This document shows positions 8,404 through 17,160 of a stretch of 64,000 nt of DNA, piece by piece. Position 1 is the first letter of the stretch. Every line of letters starts with the position of its first letter. The notes beneath the pieces are model-generated. The model saw only the letters and a program-made list of their open reading frames with translations. It searched no databases and had not been told where the DNA came from. Position numbers and translations under genes: made by a program. The stretch is from the NCBI GenBank assembly GCA_050011755.1, contig JBEKIM010000001.1, positions 1 through 64,000 of the forward strand, in the 5' to 3' direction. Origin of the DNA: Bog-159 sp050011755 (GTDB taxonomy: Bacteria; Acidobacteriota; Terriglobia; Bryobacterales; Bryobacteraceae).

Positions 8404-10053
8404 CTAACCGGCGGAGGGCGCCGGATGCGCACCGACATTTCCTAACAGGCCCAATGACAGGCTGCGGATATCGGGCGGCGCCGAAGTCAATAGCCACGCC
8501 AGCGTCTTGAGGGCGACCACGAACTCCCCGGCGTTAATGTAGTGGAAATTGGGGTCGCCGAGGTGATTGGCGGCGGGCGAAAACTTGGCATTGCGAATGA
8601 GGGCGAAGATATAGCGCGAGGCTTCTTTTGGATCGGTGGCGCCGGCCTCCACCTCATCCATCTTGGCCACTGCGGCGTCCAACAGTTCGCCAAAACCTTT
8701 GTGCTGACTGTAGAAGAGACCCATGGGCTCTTCGGCATCCGGGAGAAGGGAGTCGTCATGGGTTTTCAAGTATCGCCGGTAGATGCTGGCGAGCCGCAGG
8801 TCGCCCAGACCGACGCCCAGGACCCAGACGCGAAACCACGCGTTCCATAGGTCGAAGTCCCGGAACGAGGTGTAGGCCCCGAAGACGAGGCGATCGTTGT
8901 TCCGCAAGTTCGCTTCGTGGATGCGGGAGATATATTCGAAACGCTCCACGCGGAAATCGTCGTCCTTGAGGGCTGTCAGGAGGCGCGCAGCGAGGGCGTT
9001 GATGACTTCCACGGAAGAGGCTAGGCCGCGGGAGAACAAAGCGTCCAGGAAGCCGCTGCCGGCGCCGCCGGCCATAATCGCCCAGCGATCGCCGACGGTC
9101 TGCTTGCAGGAGCCCTGCAGGCGATCCGACGAAACCCAGTCGCGGACCAATTTGGCGTCTTTGAACTGCTCGCGGATGCTGGGGAACTTCTCCAGGAACT
9201 GGCTCCATTCCTGATCCGGTGTAATATCGGTGGGCTTGGGAAACTTGCGAATATCGAAGCTCAGCCCCACGCTGACGCACTTGTTGGTGGATCCTTCACG
9301 GTTATCGAACGGAATCACCCAGAGCCAGCCACCGTCGAAGAGGTGGTGACAGGTGCCCTCATACCAGCGGCGAGGCGCTCTCGGCACGCCTTTCGGCAGG
9401 TTCAGGTCGTCGTAGGGCTTCACGTCGATCATGTGCGTGAAGAGGCAGCGGGTCTGCAGGCGGACTCGGGGCGGATTGTCGCGCAGGCCCCACATTTTGG
9501 AGAGCACATGCCCTCCGCCGGAGGCGTCGGCGATGAACTTAGCGCGGAGGGTCTCGCCCTTTTCCGTCTTAATGGTGACGCCCTGCGCATCGGTCTCGAT
9601 TTCTTTGGCGCGCGTGTTGTACTTGATTGTGGCGCCGTGATGAACGGCCGTGTAGGCCAGATACTGGTCGATATCCTGGCGGAAGAGGTGGACTTCGTAG
9701 CCTTCACGAAACGGGGGAATCACAAATTGAGTAGCTTCTTCGGGCCGCTGGTGCTCGCCCACGCGGTGATAGACGAAGCCGAAGTTCTTTTTCACGCCGA
9801 GCCCCGAGGATACATATTTATGCAAATTCTCGCCGGAATAAAACTCGGTCTTGAGTTCGGGAACGCCAAAGCGCTCCGCCATGAGTTTGATCATGCGAAA
9901 CGTGTGCCGCACGGTAGATTCGCCGAGGGCGAAACGGGGATGGGTACCGGCGTCGACGATCACCACTTTGGCCCCTTTGTAGGCCAAAATGGTGGCCAGC
10001 ATACCGCCTTCAAAGCCCGCGCCCAGAATGGCCACATCAAATTGGTCGTTCAT
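8404..10053 (-). CDS. Flavin-dependent halogenase-like FAD oxidoreductase
   Basis: 549 residues. The N-terminal Rossmann FAD motif is GAGFEG (residues 11-16), then GES at 44-46. WLWVIP at 243-248 matches the W-x-W-x-I-P signature of flavin-dependent halogenases, which blocks monooxygenase activity. A second FAD segment, MAGGAGSGFLDALFSRGL, matches the usual 'G-x-x-x-D-P-x-x-S-x-G' area but has Ala in place of Pro. VKKNFGF (~87-93) may hold the counterpart of the catalytic Lys of tryptophan halogenases; this needs an alignment. The likely reaction is oxidative halogenation (or oxidation) of an electron-rich or carrier-bound substrate using FADH2 and O2. It is the last gene of the minus-strand biosynthetic block, 140 bases after the PHP gene, and may have its own promoter. 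AAGGAA lies 11 bases before ATG 10053. Confidence 0.75.
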   Translation of the reverse strand: MNDQFDVAILGAGFEGGMLATILAYKGAKVVIVDAGTHPRFALGESTVRHTFRMIKLMAERFGVPELKTEFYSGENLHKYVSSGLGVKKNFGFVYHRVGEHQRPEEATQFVIPPFREGYEVHLFRQDIDQYLAYTAVHHGATIKYNTRAKEIETDAQGVTIKTEKGETLRAKFIADASGGGHVLSKMWGLRDNPPRVRLQTRCLFTHMIDVKPYDDLNLPKGVPRAPRRWYEGTCHHLFDGGWLWVIPFDNREGSTNKCVSVGLSFDIRKFPKPTDITPDQEWSQFLEKFPSIREQFKDAKLVRDWVSSDRLQGSCKQTVGDRWAIMAGGAGSGFLDALFSRGLASSVEVINALAARLLTALKDDDFRVERFEYISRIHEANLRNNDRLVFGAYTSFRDFDLWNAWFRVWVLGVGLGDLRLASIYRRYLKTHDDSLLPDAEEPMGLFYSQHKGFGELLDAAVAKMDEVEAGATDPKEASRYIFALIRNAKFSPAANHLGDPNFHYINAGEFVVALKTLAWLLTSAPPDIRSLSLGLLGNVGAHPAPSAG

Positions 10054-10146
10054 GTAAAGTGCAGATTCCTTTCGGACTGAGTGTTTAATCGATTATACCG
10101 AGCCGGCGGCCTGTGGCACCAGTGCTTCCGGTACCGCGTTTTCTTA

Positions 10147-10161
10147 CAGGGAAAATCCCTG
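10147..10161 (-). terminator. Short hairpin between PHP gene and halogenase
   Basis: CAGGGA-AAA-TCCCTG is a 6-bp perfect stem in the 140-base gap after the PHP gene stop. No U-run follows on the minus strand, so it is at most a weak or Rho-aided stop, or an mRNA-processing structure. Confidence 0.35.
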
Positions 10162-10193
10162 GGGGGGCAGCGGAGCCCGGGAGAAACGATGTA

Positions 10194-11072
10194 TTATCGC
10201 GACGCCATCTCCGCGACGCCGCGGCGCATACTTTCCAATAAATCGTAGCCCAGATTCACGTTGTTGCCCTTCCCTGTTCCGAGATGAATCGACGGCTTGT
10301 TGTCGCCGTGGAAGTCGGTGCCACCGGTTTCAATCAATTGGAACTGGGCGGCCAGTTCTTTGTAGAGTGCCGTGTCTTCCGGGCTGTGCTCGCTGTGGTA
10401 AACTTCCAGGCCTTGCAGCCCATTGTCGATGAGTACGCGCATCAGCTTTTCGAGCGAGGCGCGGTCGCGCTCCGGCAGGCGCACGGGATGCGCCAGCGAG
10501 GGCATGCCGCCGCCTTCACGAATGCGCCGCACGCCTTCCACTAATTCGGGTTCCTCGCGCTCCACCGAAGCGGAGGCGTTGTCGGCCAGGTAGCGATCGA
10601 AAGCTTCCTGGTTGGTCTTCACGTATCCTTTGCGCAGCAGCACTTTGGCGAAATGCGGCCGCCCGGTAAGGTGCTTGCCGAGCACTTGTACTTCTTCGAG
10701 CGTGATCTCCACGCCGAGCGAATTCAGCTTGGCGATGAGCTTGCGGTTGCGCTCGCGGCGGCTATCCTGGTGGCCCTTGATCCATTGGCGGAATCCGGGG
10801 GAAGCCGGCTCCAGCAGAAAATAGCCGAGCAAATGCACGGAGGGCGGGCGGGACCCGTCCGGGGGCGGATCGGGGCGGGTGCTCAACTCGATGCCGCAAA
10901 CCAATTCCAGGTCGGCCGCGGAGGCCAGTGGAGCGGCGATATCGTAGCCATCCAGCGTATCGTGGTCGGTGATACCCAGGGCCTGGAGGCCCATAGCCTT
11001 GGCATCGTGCACCAGTTGCGCAGGCGAGGCTGAGCCGTCGGACCGGTCGGTGTGTGTGTGTAGATCAATCAT
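10194..11072 (-). CDS. PHP-domain metal-dependent phosphoesterase (TrpH/YciV-like)
   Basis: 292 residues starting MIDLHTHTDRSDG, the classical PHP motif I with metal-binding His5 and His7. GITDHDT is motif II, and later LAHPVR and GTDFHGD supply motifs III and IV. Known relatives hydrolyse phosphate esters such as 3',5'-nucleoside bisphosphate (pAp) or act as 5'-3' exoribonucleases. In this locus a pAp phosphatase would make sense, because PAPS-dependent sulfotransfer releases inhibitory pAp; that link is inference. ATG 11072 overlaps the stop of the SDR gene by 8 bases (ATGATTGA), implying translational coupling. Confidence 0.85.
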   Translation of the reverse strand: MIDLHTHTDRSDGSASPAQLVHDAKAMGLQALGITDHDTLDGYDIAAPLASAADLELVCGIELSTRPDPPPDGSRPPSVHLLGYFLLEPASPGFRQWIKGHQDSRRERNRKLIAKLNSLGVEITLEEVQVLGKHLTGRPHFAKVLLRKGYVKTNQEAFDRYLADNASASVEREEPELVEGVRRIREGGGMPSLAHPVRLPERDRASLEKLMRVLIDNGLQGLEVYHSEHSPEDTALYKELAAQFQLIETGGTDFHGDNKPSIHLGTGKGNNVNLGYDLLESMRRGVAEMASR

Positions 11073-12024
11073 GGACTTTTGAGAGACTTTCCGCGGCATG
11101 GTGGGACTTGGCCCGTTCGCCGATGCCGGCATCCAGGCCGCTGAGGCCGGTGGCCGGATGGGCCGGACGGGCCACCATGCGGACGATGATTTTTTCGTGA
11201 ATGCGCTCGAACCATTCAAAGGGAATGAAATTGCGCAGGTTCACCATCAGCTTTAGCTTGAAGCCCACCATGTAATGCAGGCGGGGATGGCGCGCAGTCA
11301 GGATTTGGTGAACCACCCGGGCGATATCTTCGGCCGTGAATTTGTTGGTAGCCAGCAGCTTATCCACGATGGCTTCGTGCTGGCAAAACCAGAAGTAGTA
11401 AGGGCTTGCGGGATCCTGGGCGCGGCGGGCGCGATTGCGGTTGACGCCGAAGTGCGGGGTATAGATCAGGCCCGGCTCGAGCACGGACACTTGCACGTTG
11501 AACAGCGCCCCTTCCTGGCGCAGGCACTCGCCCAAGCCCACTACGGCGAACTTGCCGGAAGAATAACCCGCGATACTCATCTCGCCCATGCGGCCTGCGG
11601 CCGAGGCGGTGATCACAATGCGGCCGGAGCGCCGTTCGCGCATGTGGGGCAGAACCGCCTGGGTCAGTTCCATGATGCCGAAGACGTTGACGTCATAGAG
11701 CCGCCGGATTTCCTGCATGCTGAGATCTTCGAAAAAGCCGCGCAGTCCCATACCGGCGAAGTGAACGACGGCGTCGATGCGGCCGGCTTCGCGGATGATC
11801 GTGTCCACCGTGCGATCGATATCGGGCCGGCGGGTTACGTCCATGCGCATCGGAGCGACATCCACGTTCCTGGCGGCGGACTGGCTGCATATCTCCTGCT
11901 CTTCGGCTTCGGTGAGCGCCGTTCCATAGACGCGAAAATTGCGGGCGGCCAGGAATAAGGAAGATGCCAGCCCCAAGCCGGAGCCCGCGCCAGTAATCAA
12001 TACAACGGGTCTATCGTCAGTCAT
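11065..12024 (-). CDS. SDR-family oxidoreductase
   Basis: 319 residues. TGAGSGLG (11-18) binds NAD(P); Tyr154-x3-Lys158 (YSSGK) and the upstream ITASAAG are catalytic. The C-terminal extension of ~100 residues (MVGFKLKLMVNLRNFIPFEWF) suggests membrane or lipid contact. Within the acyl-carrier cluster it could reduce a ketoacyl intermediate or a polyketide-type ketone. ATG 12024 is preferred to the in-frame TTG at 12033. It starts 13 bases after the transporter stop and overlaps the PHP gene downstream. Confidence 0.85.
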   Translation of the reverse strand: MTDDRPVVLITGAGSGLGLASSLFLAARNFRVYGTALTEAEEQEICSQSAARNVDVAPMRMDVTRRPDIDRTVDTIIREAGRIDAVVHFAGMGLRGFFEDLSMQEIRRLYDVNVFGIMELTQAVLPHMRERRSGRIVITASAAGRMGEMSIAGYSSGKFAVVGLGECLRQEGALFNVQVSVLEPGLIYTPHFGVNRNRARRAQDPASPYYFWFCQHEAIVDKLLATNKFTAEDIARVVHQILTARHPRLHYMVGFKLKLMVNLRNFIPFEWFERIHEKIIVRMVARPAHPATGLSGLDAGIGERAKSHHAAESLSKVHD

Positions 12025-12036
12025 TTTGTTCAATCG

Positions 12037-13497
12037 TCATTCAGGCAGCCGCCGCCGCGCCGCCAGTTGCTCTTGAATTCCGTGTACGGTGCGCCGGTCC
12101 AGGCGATACGGGAGAATGAAAATCAGGGAGATTACCAGAAGCGCCGCCGGGACGGCTCCATATAGTAGGCCTACAAATGGAATCGCAGCCGGCGGATTGC
12201 CCGGCGTGCCAAACGTGCCGCCATGCGACAGTCTGCGGAATACAGCCAGCATGCCGCCAGCCACCAGAAGAGCGCCTCCGGCGGCGATCTTTTCGCCGAA
12301 ATTCATGATGCCGAAATAAATACCTTCGCGCCGCAGACCCGTGGCCAAATCGTCGGTATCGGTGACATCCGCGATCATGGATGCGGGGACTACCCACACG
12401 GCGCTGGCAAAGATGCCGCCCACGACATGTCCAACGATCAGCGGCAAGGCGTGCCCTGTGCCGAGCGGGCGGCCGGCTCCGATCAAAACGGTAGCCATCA
12501 GCAACAAGGTAGCGGATGCAATCATAGCCATGATGTAAAGGGTGCGTTTTTCCGTGCGGCGGGCCAGGGACATCCACAGGACCACACCTCCCAAGGCACC
12601 GGAGTAGAAACATGTCTGAATGAGGCTTAGGATCTCGCTACGGCCGATATGTGCGTACCACGTGAAGTAGTGAATTGCCATGCTGAAGTTCAGCACGACC
12701 GCCAGGAAGAAAACCGTCGTGGAAAGCCATATGCTGCGGAAGTGCGTGTTCCGCATGGCAATCCAGAAGCCGGAAACGAAGCTCGGCCCGGTCGCACCCC
12801 TGCCGCTGCCGCAGGTGCGATAGCCTAATGTGCCCAATGTGCCAATCAGGCCGGAAACGGTCATCAAGGTACCGAATGCCAGGGCCATCCGCGGATATCC
12901 GGCGTAGTGAAGTTTGGGTTCCGAGCCGTCGGCTGTAGCCGGAAAGAAAACCAGAAACGAAAGCGCCGCGGCACCCAGTGTGCCCGCGAGGCCGAACAAT
13001 GTGCGGAGGCCCATGGTACCTGTACGGTCGTCATAGTCGCGGCTGAGTTCGGCGCCCAGGCTGAGATAGGGAATCCGGTAGACTGCGCTGGAGGCGCGCA
13101 AGGCAATCGAACAGGCTACCAGCCATACGAAAAGACCGGCATGACCGAGGCTTCGCGGTGGGCTGAAGAGCAGGAAAAACGCGGGACCGACGATCAGCGC
13201 TCCCGGTAGCATGAATATATGGCGGCGCCCGAAATGATGGCTGGTCCGATCCGACATGTGCCCGATGAAAGGATCAAGCACCGCGTCCAGCACGAGGCTG
13301 AAAGAAAGGCCGATGCCGACCAGTGCGGGCGGCAAGCCCATCACCGAGTTGTAAAAAAAGAGCATGAAGAGGCCGGACAGGACCATCAGAACGGTAATTG
13401 GCATCTCGCCAACGCCGTAGAGCAACTTGGCGGAAAGCGGCAATGGGCGCGAATCCACAGCGAGCGCAGGAAGTGGAGAGATGCTGGGGGTGCTCAT
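12037..13497 (-). CDS. MFS transporter, GPH (MelB-like) type
   Basis: About 486 residues with around 12 membrane helices. VLDPFIGHMSDRTSHHFGRRHIFM is the conserved GPH/MFS loop between helices 2 and 3 (D-x-x-x-G-x-x-S-D-R...G-R-R). VYRIPYLSLGAELSRDYDDRT also matches the GPH sugar:cation symporter group. In this neighbourhood it more likely moves the cluster product or an intermediate than a sugar, but direction cannot be read from sequence. ATG 13497 (MSTPSI) is chosen over an upstream TTG at 13539. The gene is tightly packed between hydrolase and SDR. Confidence 0.85.
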   Translation of the reverse strand: MSTPSISPLPALAVDSRPLPLSAKLLYGVGEMPITVLMVLSGLFMLFFYNSVMGLPPALVGIGLSFSLVLDAVLDPFIGHMSDRTSHHFGRRHIFMLPGALIVGPAFFLLFSPPRSLGHAGLFVWLVACSIALRASSAVYRIPYLSLGAELSRDYDDRTGTMGLRTLFGLAGTLGAAALSFLVFFPATADGSEPKLHYAGYPRMALAFGTLMTVSGLIGTLGTLGYRTCGSGRGATGPSFVSGFWIAMRNTHFRSIWLSTTVFFLAVVLNFSMAIHYFTWYAHIGRSEILSLIQTCFYSGALGGVVLWMSLARRTEKRTLYIMAMIASATLLLMATVLIGAGRPLGTGHALPLIVGHVVGGIFASAVWVVPASMIADVTDTDDLATGLRREGIYFGIMNFGEKIAAGGALLVAGGMLAVFRRLSHGGTFGTPGNPPAAIPFVGLLYGAVPAALLVISLIFILPYRLDRRTVHGIQEQLAARRRLPE

Positions 13498-13542
13498 GGG
13501 GATTCGGTCCAAGGGCAGGCCGGGGACGCAGCCCCGCAACGG

Positions 13543-14394
13543 TCAGCAGGCCTCCACCACCTCTCCCGAGTTTTCCCTAACCGGCTCACGCAAAAACTCG
13601 AGGATATGGCCGGTCAAAAGCTCGGGCTGCTCCAGGGGGCCGAAATGCTCACCGCCTGGAAGCAGCACGGATTTGCTGTTAGGCAATGCCTTATGCAGGA
13701 AATCGTATGAACTGATGAAATGCGAGCCGTTGCCGTAGACCAGGAGCGTGGGCGTTTGGATGGTCCGCACCGCATCCAGCGTCATGTCGCCGACAACTTC
13801 GTAATCTTTGATGAGCGTGGTATTGCGAATCAGGTGCAACAGGGGCTCGCGATTCCGTGGCAGGCCGCGCGCGGGACCGTAAAACTTCGGGGTTTCCAGG
13901 CTGAGCTGGAGCAGAAACTCGGCATCCGTACGCTTGTCCTCAGGCACATGGATGCCGACTTCTTCCAATTTGGCGACCCAAGCCGCCCAGCCGATCCAAT
14001 CCTTGTCGTTGCGCAGATGCACCAGGGCGGCCAGACCCGGCTCGAGCGCGAGTAATTTCGGCACGCGCTCCGGATAGAGCAGGCTGAAATACATGGCGAT
14101 GTCGGCGCCGAAACTGTGGCCGATCAGGATGGGCTTATCGATCCCCATTTCATCCAGGAAGCAGCGCAGGTCTTCGGCCATATCGGCCGCAGTGTACCCG
14201 GTGGGTGTTACGTCGCTGTAGCCATGGCCGCGAAGGTCATATGTAGTGACACGGTACTCGCGGCGCAGGATCGGCGCCATGTAGAGGTGCCAGACGGCCA
14301 GATTGCCGAGAAAGCCGTGCAGCATGACAATGTCCGGGCCCGCTCCTACAGTGATGTAATGTAAGTTCACCCCGTTAGCTATTATTTTCGGCAT
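13543..14394 (-). CDS. Alpha/beta-fold hydrolase
   Basis: 283 residues. The oxyanion motif is HGFLG (26-30), the nucleophile elbow GHSFGA carries Ser94, and the likely catalytic His250 lies in GGEHFGP. The strand LLVYGNGSHF, where the acid normally sits as G-x-x-D, has Ser, so the acid must lie elsewhere or be absent. The enzyme could release or cyclise an acyl chain from a carrier protein (a thioesterase role) or hydrolyse an ester. It lies 24 bases after the AP-superfamily gene and 45 bases before the transporter ATG, clearly in the same operon. Confidence 0.85.
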   Translation of the reverse strand: MPKIIANGVNLHYITVGAGPDIVMLHGFLGNLAVWHLYMAPILRREYRVTTYDLRGHGYSDVTPTGYTAADMAEDLRCFLDEMGIDKPILIGHSFGADIAMYFSLLYPERVPKLLALEPGLAALVHLRNDKDWIGWAAWVAKLEEVGIHVPEDKRTDAEFLLQLSLETPKFYGPARGLPRNREPLLHLIRNTTLIKDYEVVGDMTLDAVRTIQTPTLLVYGNGSHFISSYDFLHKALPNSKSVLLPGGEHFGPLEQPELLTGHILEFLREPVRENSGEVVEAC

Positions 14395-14418
14395 CGCGCA
14401 AATATATTAGACAGCTTC

Positions 14419-16023
14419 CTATTCGATATAGCCCAGTTCACGAAGTCGTTCTAAGACTGTTTCCTCATCCTCCAGTGCCCCGGGTACCGCAACGTCGCTG
14501 GCTTGGCTTCCCGTTCCGCCAGCTCCGGCTACCTTACGAACGGGATGCGCTTTCAAAGCGGCATCCTCATAGACCTCCACTGGCACGCGGCCCTGCAATT
14601 CTTCGGGAAGAGAAAGGCCCAGGCTATAGAGCACCGTGGGCGCGATGTCCAAAATCGACAACTCATCGGCTACGAATCCGCGCCGGATGGAAGGGCCGCG
14701 TGCTCCAAAGATTCCCACCGGACGGTGTGAGCCGCATACCGCAGGCCGTCTGGAAACCGTCTCCTTTGAGGGTAGGATGGAAACCAGACCGCCGTCGCTC
14801 AATATGAGAGTCAGATCGGGCGCGGCATCGTGATGTGGCCCCTGGAAGACCTCGTCGCGTGTGAAGACTTCGCTCACCAGAGGCCCGCCAGTCCGCAGGC
14901 TGGGGATCTGGCGCAGTTCGTCGGAGAGTTTTTTCAGAAACGCGGGATATTCGGCGGCAGGCACGCCAGGCGAAGTTCCGTCGCTCACCACAACATAAAT
15001 ACCGTTGCTAGTGGGGGTGGTGGCGAAGGCCTTAGTTTTGTTCCAATCCATCAGCCAGGTGTGTTTGGCCACTTGCCCGACTCCCAGCAATGCGCCCTGG
15101 GTGTCGTGCGCCTCCCCAGCTTCGGACCAGGCCAGATATCCGTGCTGCTCGAGCCAGGTATTGATGTGCAGCACGTCATAGGTGGGACCGAAGCCGTGGT
15201 CCGATGCAATGACGACGGTGGCTTCCGGACCGGCCAGGTCGCACATCTGTTTCAGCAGGCTGTCCACGCAGCGGAAATAGTTGAGACACAGCTCACGAAT
15301 GTGGAACTCCCAATCTTCGGTGAGCGGACGGTCGTCTTCCGGGCGGAGATAGCGCCAGCCGAGGTGCTGCAGCTTGTCGACACCGTCGAACAGCACGGCA
15401 GTCAATTCAGAGGGATCGTGCTCGGTGAGATGCCGCAGGACCTGGAACAGATTCTGTTCGCGGCGGGCATGTAATTCAATCCAGGGGCCCAGTTCGGCGT
15501 GATCGGAGATGCCCTCCGTCGCTTTTTCCTCCAGCTTGATATCCATGGCCAGCTCGCGCTGGTTGAAGCCTGGGATGGCCTTCAGTTTTTCGAACAGATC
15601 CTCGGGCCAGCATGCGAGGCGCAACTGTTTCCAGGGCACCCAGCCCGGCACGACGTATCCGGAGATATGCGGCGGCGGAAACATCGCCGGGTAATTAATG
15701 GTTGTAGTGCGCAGGCCGCCGGCGGAAGCCAGCGTCCAGATCGTCTCGCATTGTACGTCGTTGGAGTTGAAGAAGCGGATGTGCCGGCTGATGGGCGAAT
15801 CCATGCGGAAGAAGTCGAACACGCCATGCTGGCCGGGAGTGCGTCCGGTCATCAAAGACGTCCACGCCGGTGGCGTTAGAGGGGGAACGATAGTGCGCAG
15901 GCCGGCGCGCGCGCCTTCCGCGAAGAACGATTTCAAGAAGGGCATGACGCCCTGTTCCATGAGCGGATCGAGGACGGAAAAGGTAGCGCCGTCCAAGCCG
16001 ATGAGCAGCGTGCGGATACTCAT
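14419..16023 (-). CDS. Alkaline-phosphatase-superfamily phosphodiesterase (enzyme 1)
   Basis: 534 residues. GLDGATFSVLDPL near the start supplies the first metal-binding Asp. PPLTPPAWTSLMTGRTPGQHGVFDF carries the nucleophile region, and ASDHGFGPT is the late D-H metal site. This is the type I phosphodiesterase/nucleotide pyrophosphatase branch, whose members move phosphoryl or sulfuryl groups. No signal peptide is seen, so it acts in the cytosol. Its start overlaps the stop of the carrier-transferase gene by four bases (ATGA). Substrate unknown; a phospho- or sulfo-intermediate of the cluster is the obvious candidate. Confidence 0.8.
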   Translation of the reverse strand: MSIRTLLIGLDGATFSVLDPLMEQGVMPFLKSFFAEGARAGLRTIVPPLTPPAWTSLMTGRTPGQHGVFDFFRMDSPISRHIRFFNSNDVQCETIWTLASAGGLRTTTINYPAMFPPPHISGYVVPGWVPWKQLRLACWPEDLFEKLKAIPGFNQRELAMDIKLEEKATEGISDHAELGPWIELHARREQNLFQVLRHLTEHDPSELTAVLFDGVDKLQHLGWRYLRPEDDRPLTEDWEFHIRELCLNYFRCVDSLLKQMCDLAGPEATVVIASDHGFGPTYDVLHINTWLEQHGYLAWSEAGEAHDTQGALLGVGQVAKHTWLMDWNKTKAFATTPTSNGIYVVVSDGTSPGVPAAEYPAFLKKLSDELRQIPSLRTGGPLVSEVFTRDEVFQGPHHDAAPDLTLILSDGGLVSILPSKETVSRRPAVCGSHRPVGIFGARGPSIRRGFVADELSILDIAPTVLYSLGLSLPEELQGRVPVEVYEDAALKAHPVRKVAGAGGTGSQASDVAVPGALEDEETVLERLRELGYIE

Positions 16024-17138
16024 TGGACCCGCCTTGTGGCTTCCGCGCCCGCGGCGCCGCCGAGGTGGGTATCCACGAAGTCAGTTAATTCGTTGATCGA
16101 CAGATCGCGTTGCTGCTGGCCAATCTCGGCCAGTAATTCCGCGAAAGGCATCGGGGTTTGATAATGCTCCTGGATGGCGGTGCACAGAACCACAGCGCCG
16201 AGCGATTCAAATCCCAGCTCGGTGAACAGCAGCGATTCCGGGCCGACGGGATCGGGATAGTCCCAATCCTGCGCCAATTCGCCCATTTTGTGCAGCAGGT
16301 AATCGAGTATCTCCTGCCGGCTTGGCTTCATTCGGACTACTCCCTGTTGATAGATAATCGCAGAAAATACAAAGTTGGATTCACGCGCCGTGTAAACATT
16401 TAACGGTTTGCCGCGCCATTGCGGGCCTTGTTCGAGCGCGCCGTCGCGCAGTTCCACTTCAATCAGGCCGCTAGCGGTTACGATGCGGGTGATATGGAAC
16501 GCCAGCAGGCCGGCGCTTAAGCCGCGGCCCAGAGCCTTGCCGACCGCTTCTTTGGCGCACCACATGCGCAGAGCCCACTCCTGTCGGAGATCCGGCGGCA
16601 GAGAGTTCAGCAGACTGCGCTCATCCGGACTGAAAGCTATAGCCCCGAAATCCTCGCGGGGATGGTCTAGACTTTCCAGATCGACACCTACGCGCGCCTC
16701 GGGGTTGAGGACGGCCAGCGCGACGGCTGTGCCCTGGCTGTGTGCGATGGAGAGGGAAGGCAGCAACCGCTCCTTTACGCTTGCAGCTTGGATTGAGGAA
16801 ACCGATACAAGGGGCCGACCGAACGCATCCGGGACAATTTCGATCTCTCCGGGTAGGAGATGCTGGTCCAAAACCCTTTCGAACAGCGACCGTACCGCTT
16901 CTTTGGCGGCGCAGCGGCCCAGCAGCCATTCGCGGCGGCGTTTCTCAACCCCGCGCATGGATGCCCAGAATTCCCGCTCAGCCGGGCTAAGTATGCTATC
17001 GGCCAGCACGTTCGGCGCGGACGGCAACTCATCCAGACGAACGTAGGCAGACTCCGGCCAGGGGCCCAGGGGGCATCCCACAGGCAACCCCGCCTGCGTC
17101 ACAGACGAGTCGTAAACCAAGCTATCAAAAACATCCAT
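16020..17138 (-). CDS. 4'-phosphopantetheinyl transferase fused to a C-terminal acyl carrier domain
   Basis: 372 residues. Residues ~30-265 form a Sfp-type phosphopantetheinyl transferase: GVDLES with metal ligands Asp153/Glu155, SIAHS, and WCAKEAVGKALG (193-204). Residues 270-372 form an acyl carrier domain with LGFESLG, attachment Ser312. The enzyme would load coenzyme-A-derived arms onto its own carrier and onto the separate carrier next door. An internal ATG (16331) opens exactly at the carrier domain and is preceded by AGGGAG eight bases upstream, so a free carrier might also be made. It lies 22 bases after the zinc-ribbon carrier gene. The fusion order is unusual. Confidence 0.88.
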   Translation of the reverse strand: MDVFDSLVYDSSVTQAGLPVGCPLGPWPESAYVRLDELPSAPNVLADSILSPAEREFWASMRGVEKRRREWLLGRCAAKEAVRSLFERVLDQHLLPGEIEIVPDAFGRPLVSVSSIQAASVKERLLPSLSIAHSQGTAVALAVLNPEARVGVDLESLDHPREDFGAIAFSPDERSLLNSLPPDLRQEWALRMWCAKEAVGKALGRGLSAGLLAFHITRIVTASGLIEVELRDGALEQGPQWRGKPLNVYTARESNFVFSAIIYQQGVVRMKPSRQEILDYLLHKMGELAQDWDYPDPVGPESLLFTELGFESLGAVVLCTAIQEHYQTPMPFAELLAEIGQQQRDLSINELTDFVDTHLGGAAGAEATRRVQ

Positions 17139-17160
17139 ATAAAAAAGCCAACGGATCCGA

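Noticed and set aside
9343..10080. Long plus-strand open frame (245 residues) inside the halogenase-like gene
   Set aside because: Fully antisense to a gene with clear motifs; composition follows codon bias of the opposite strand; no ribosome site or domain.
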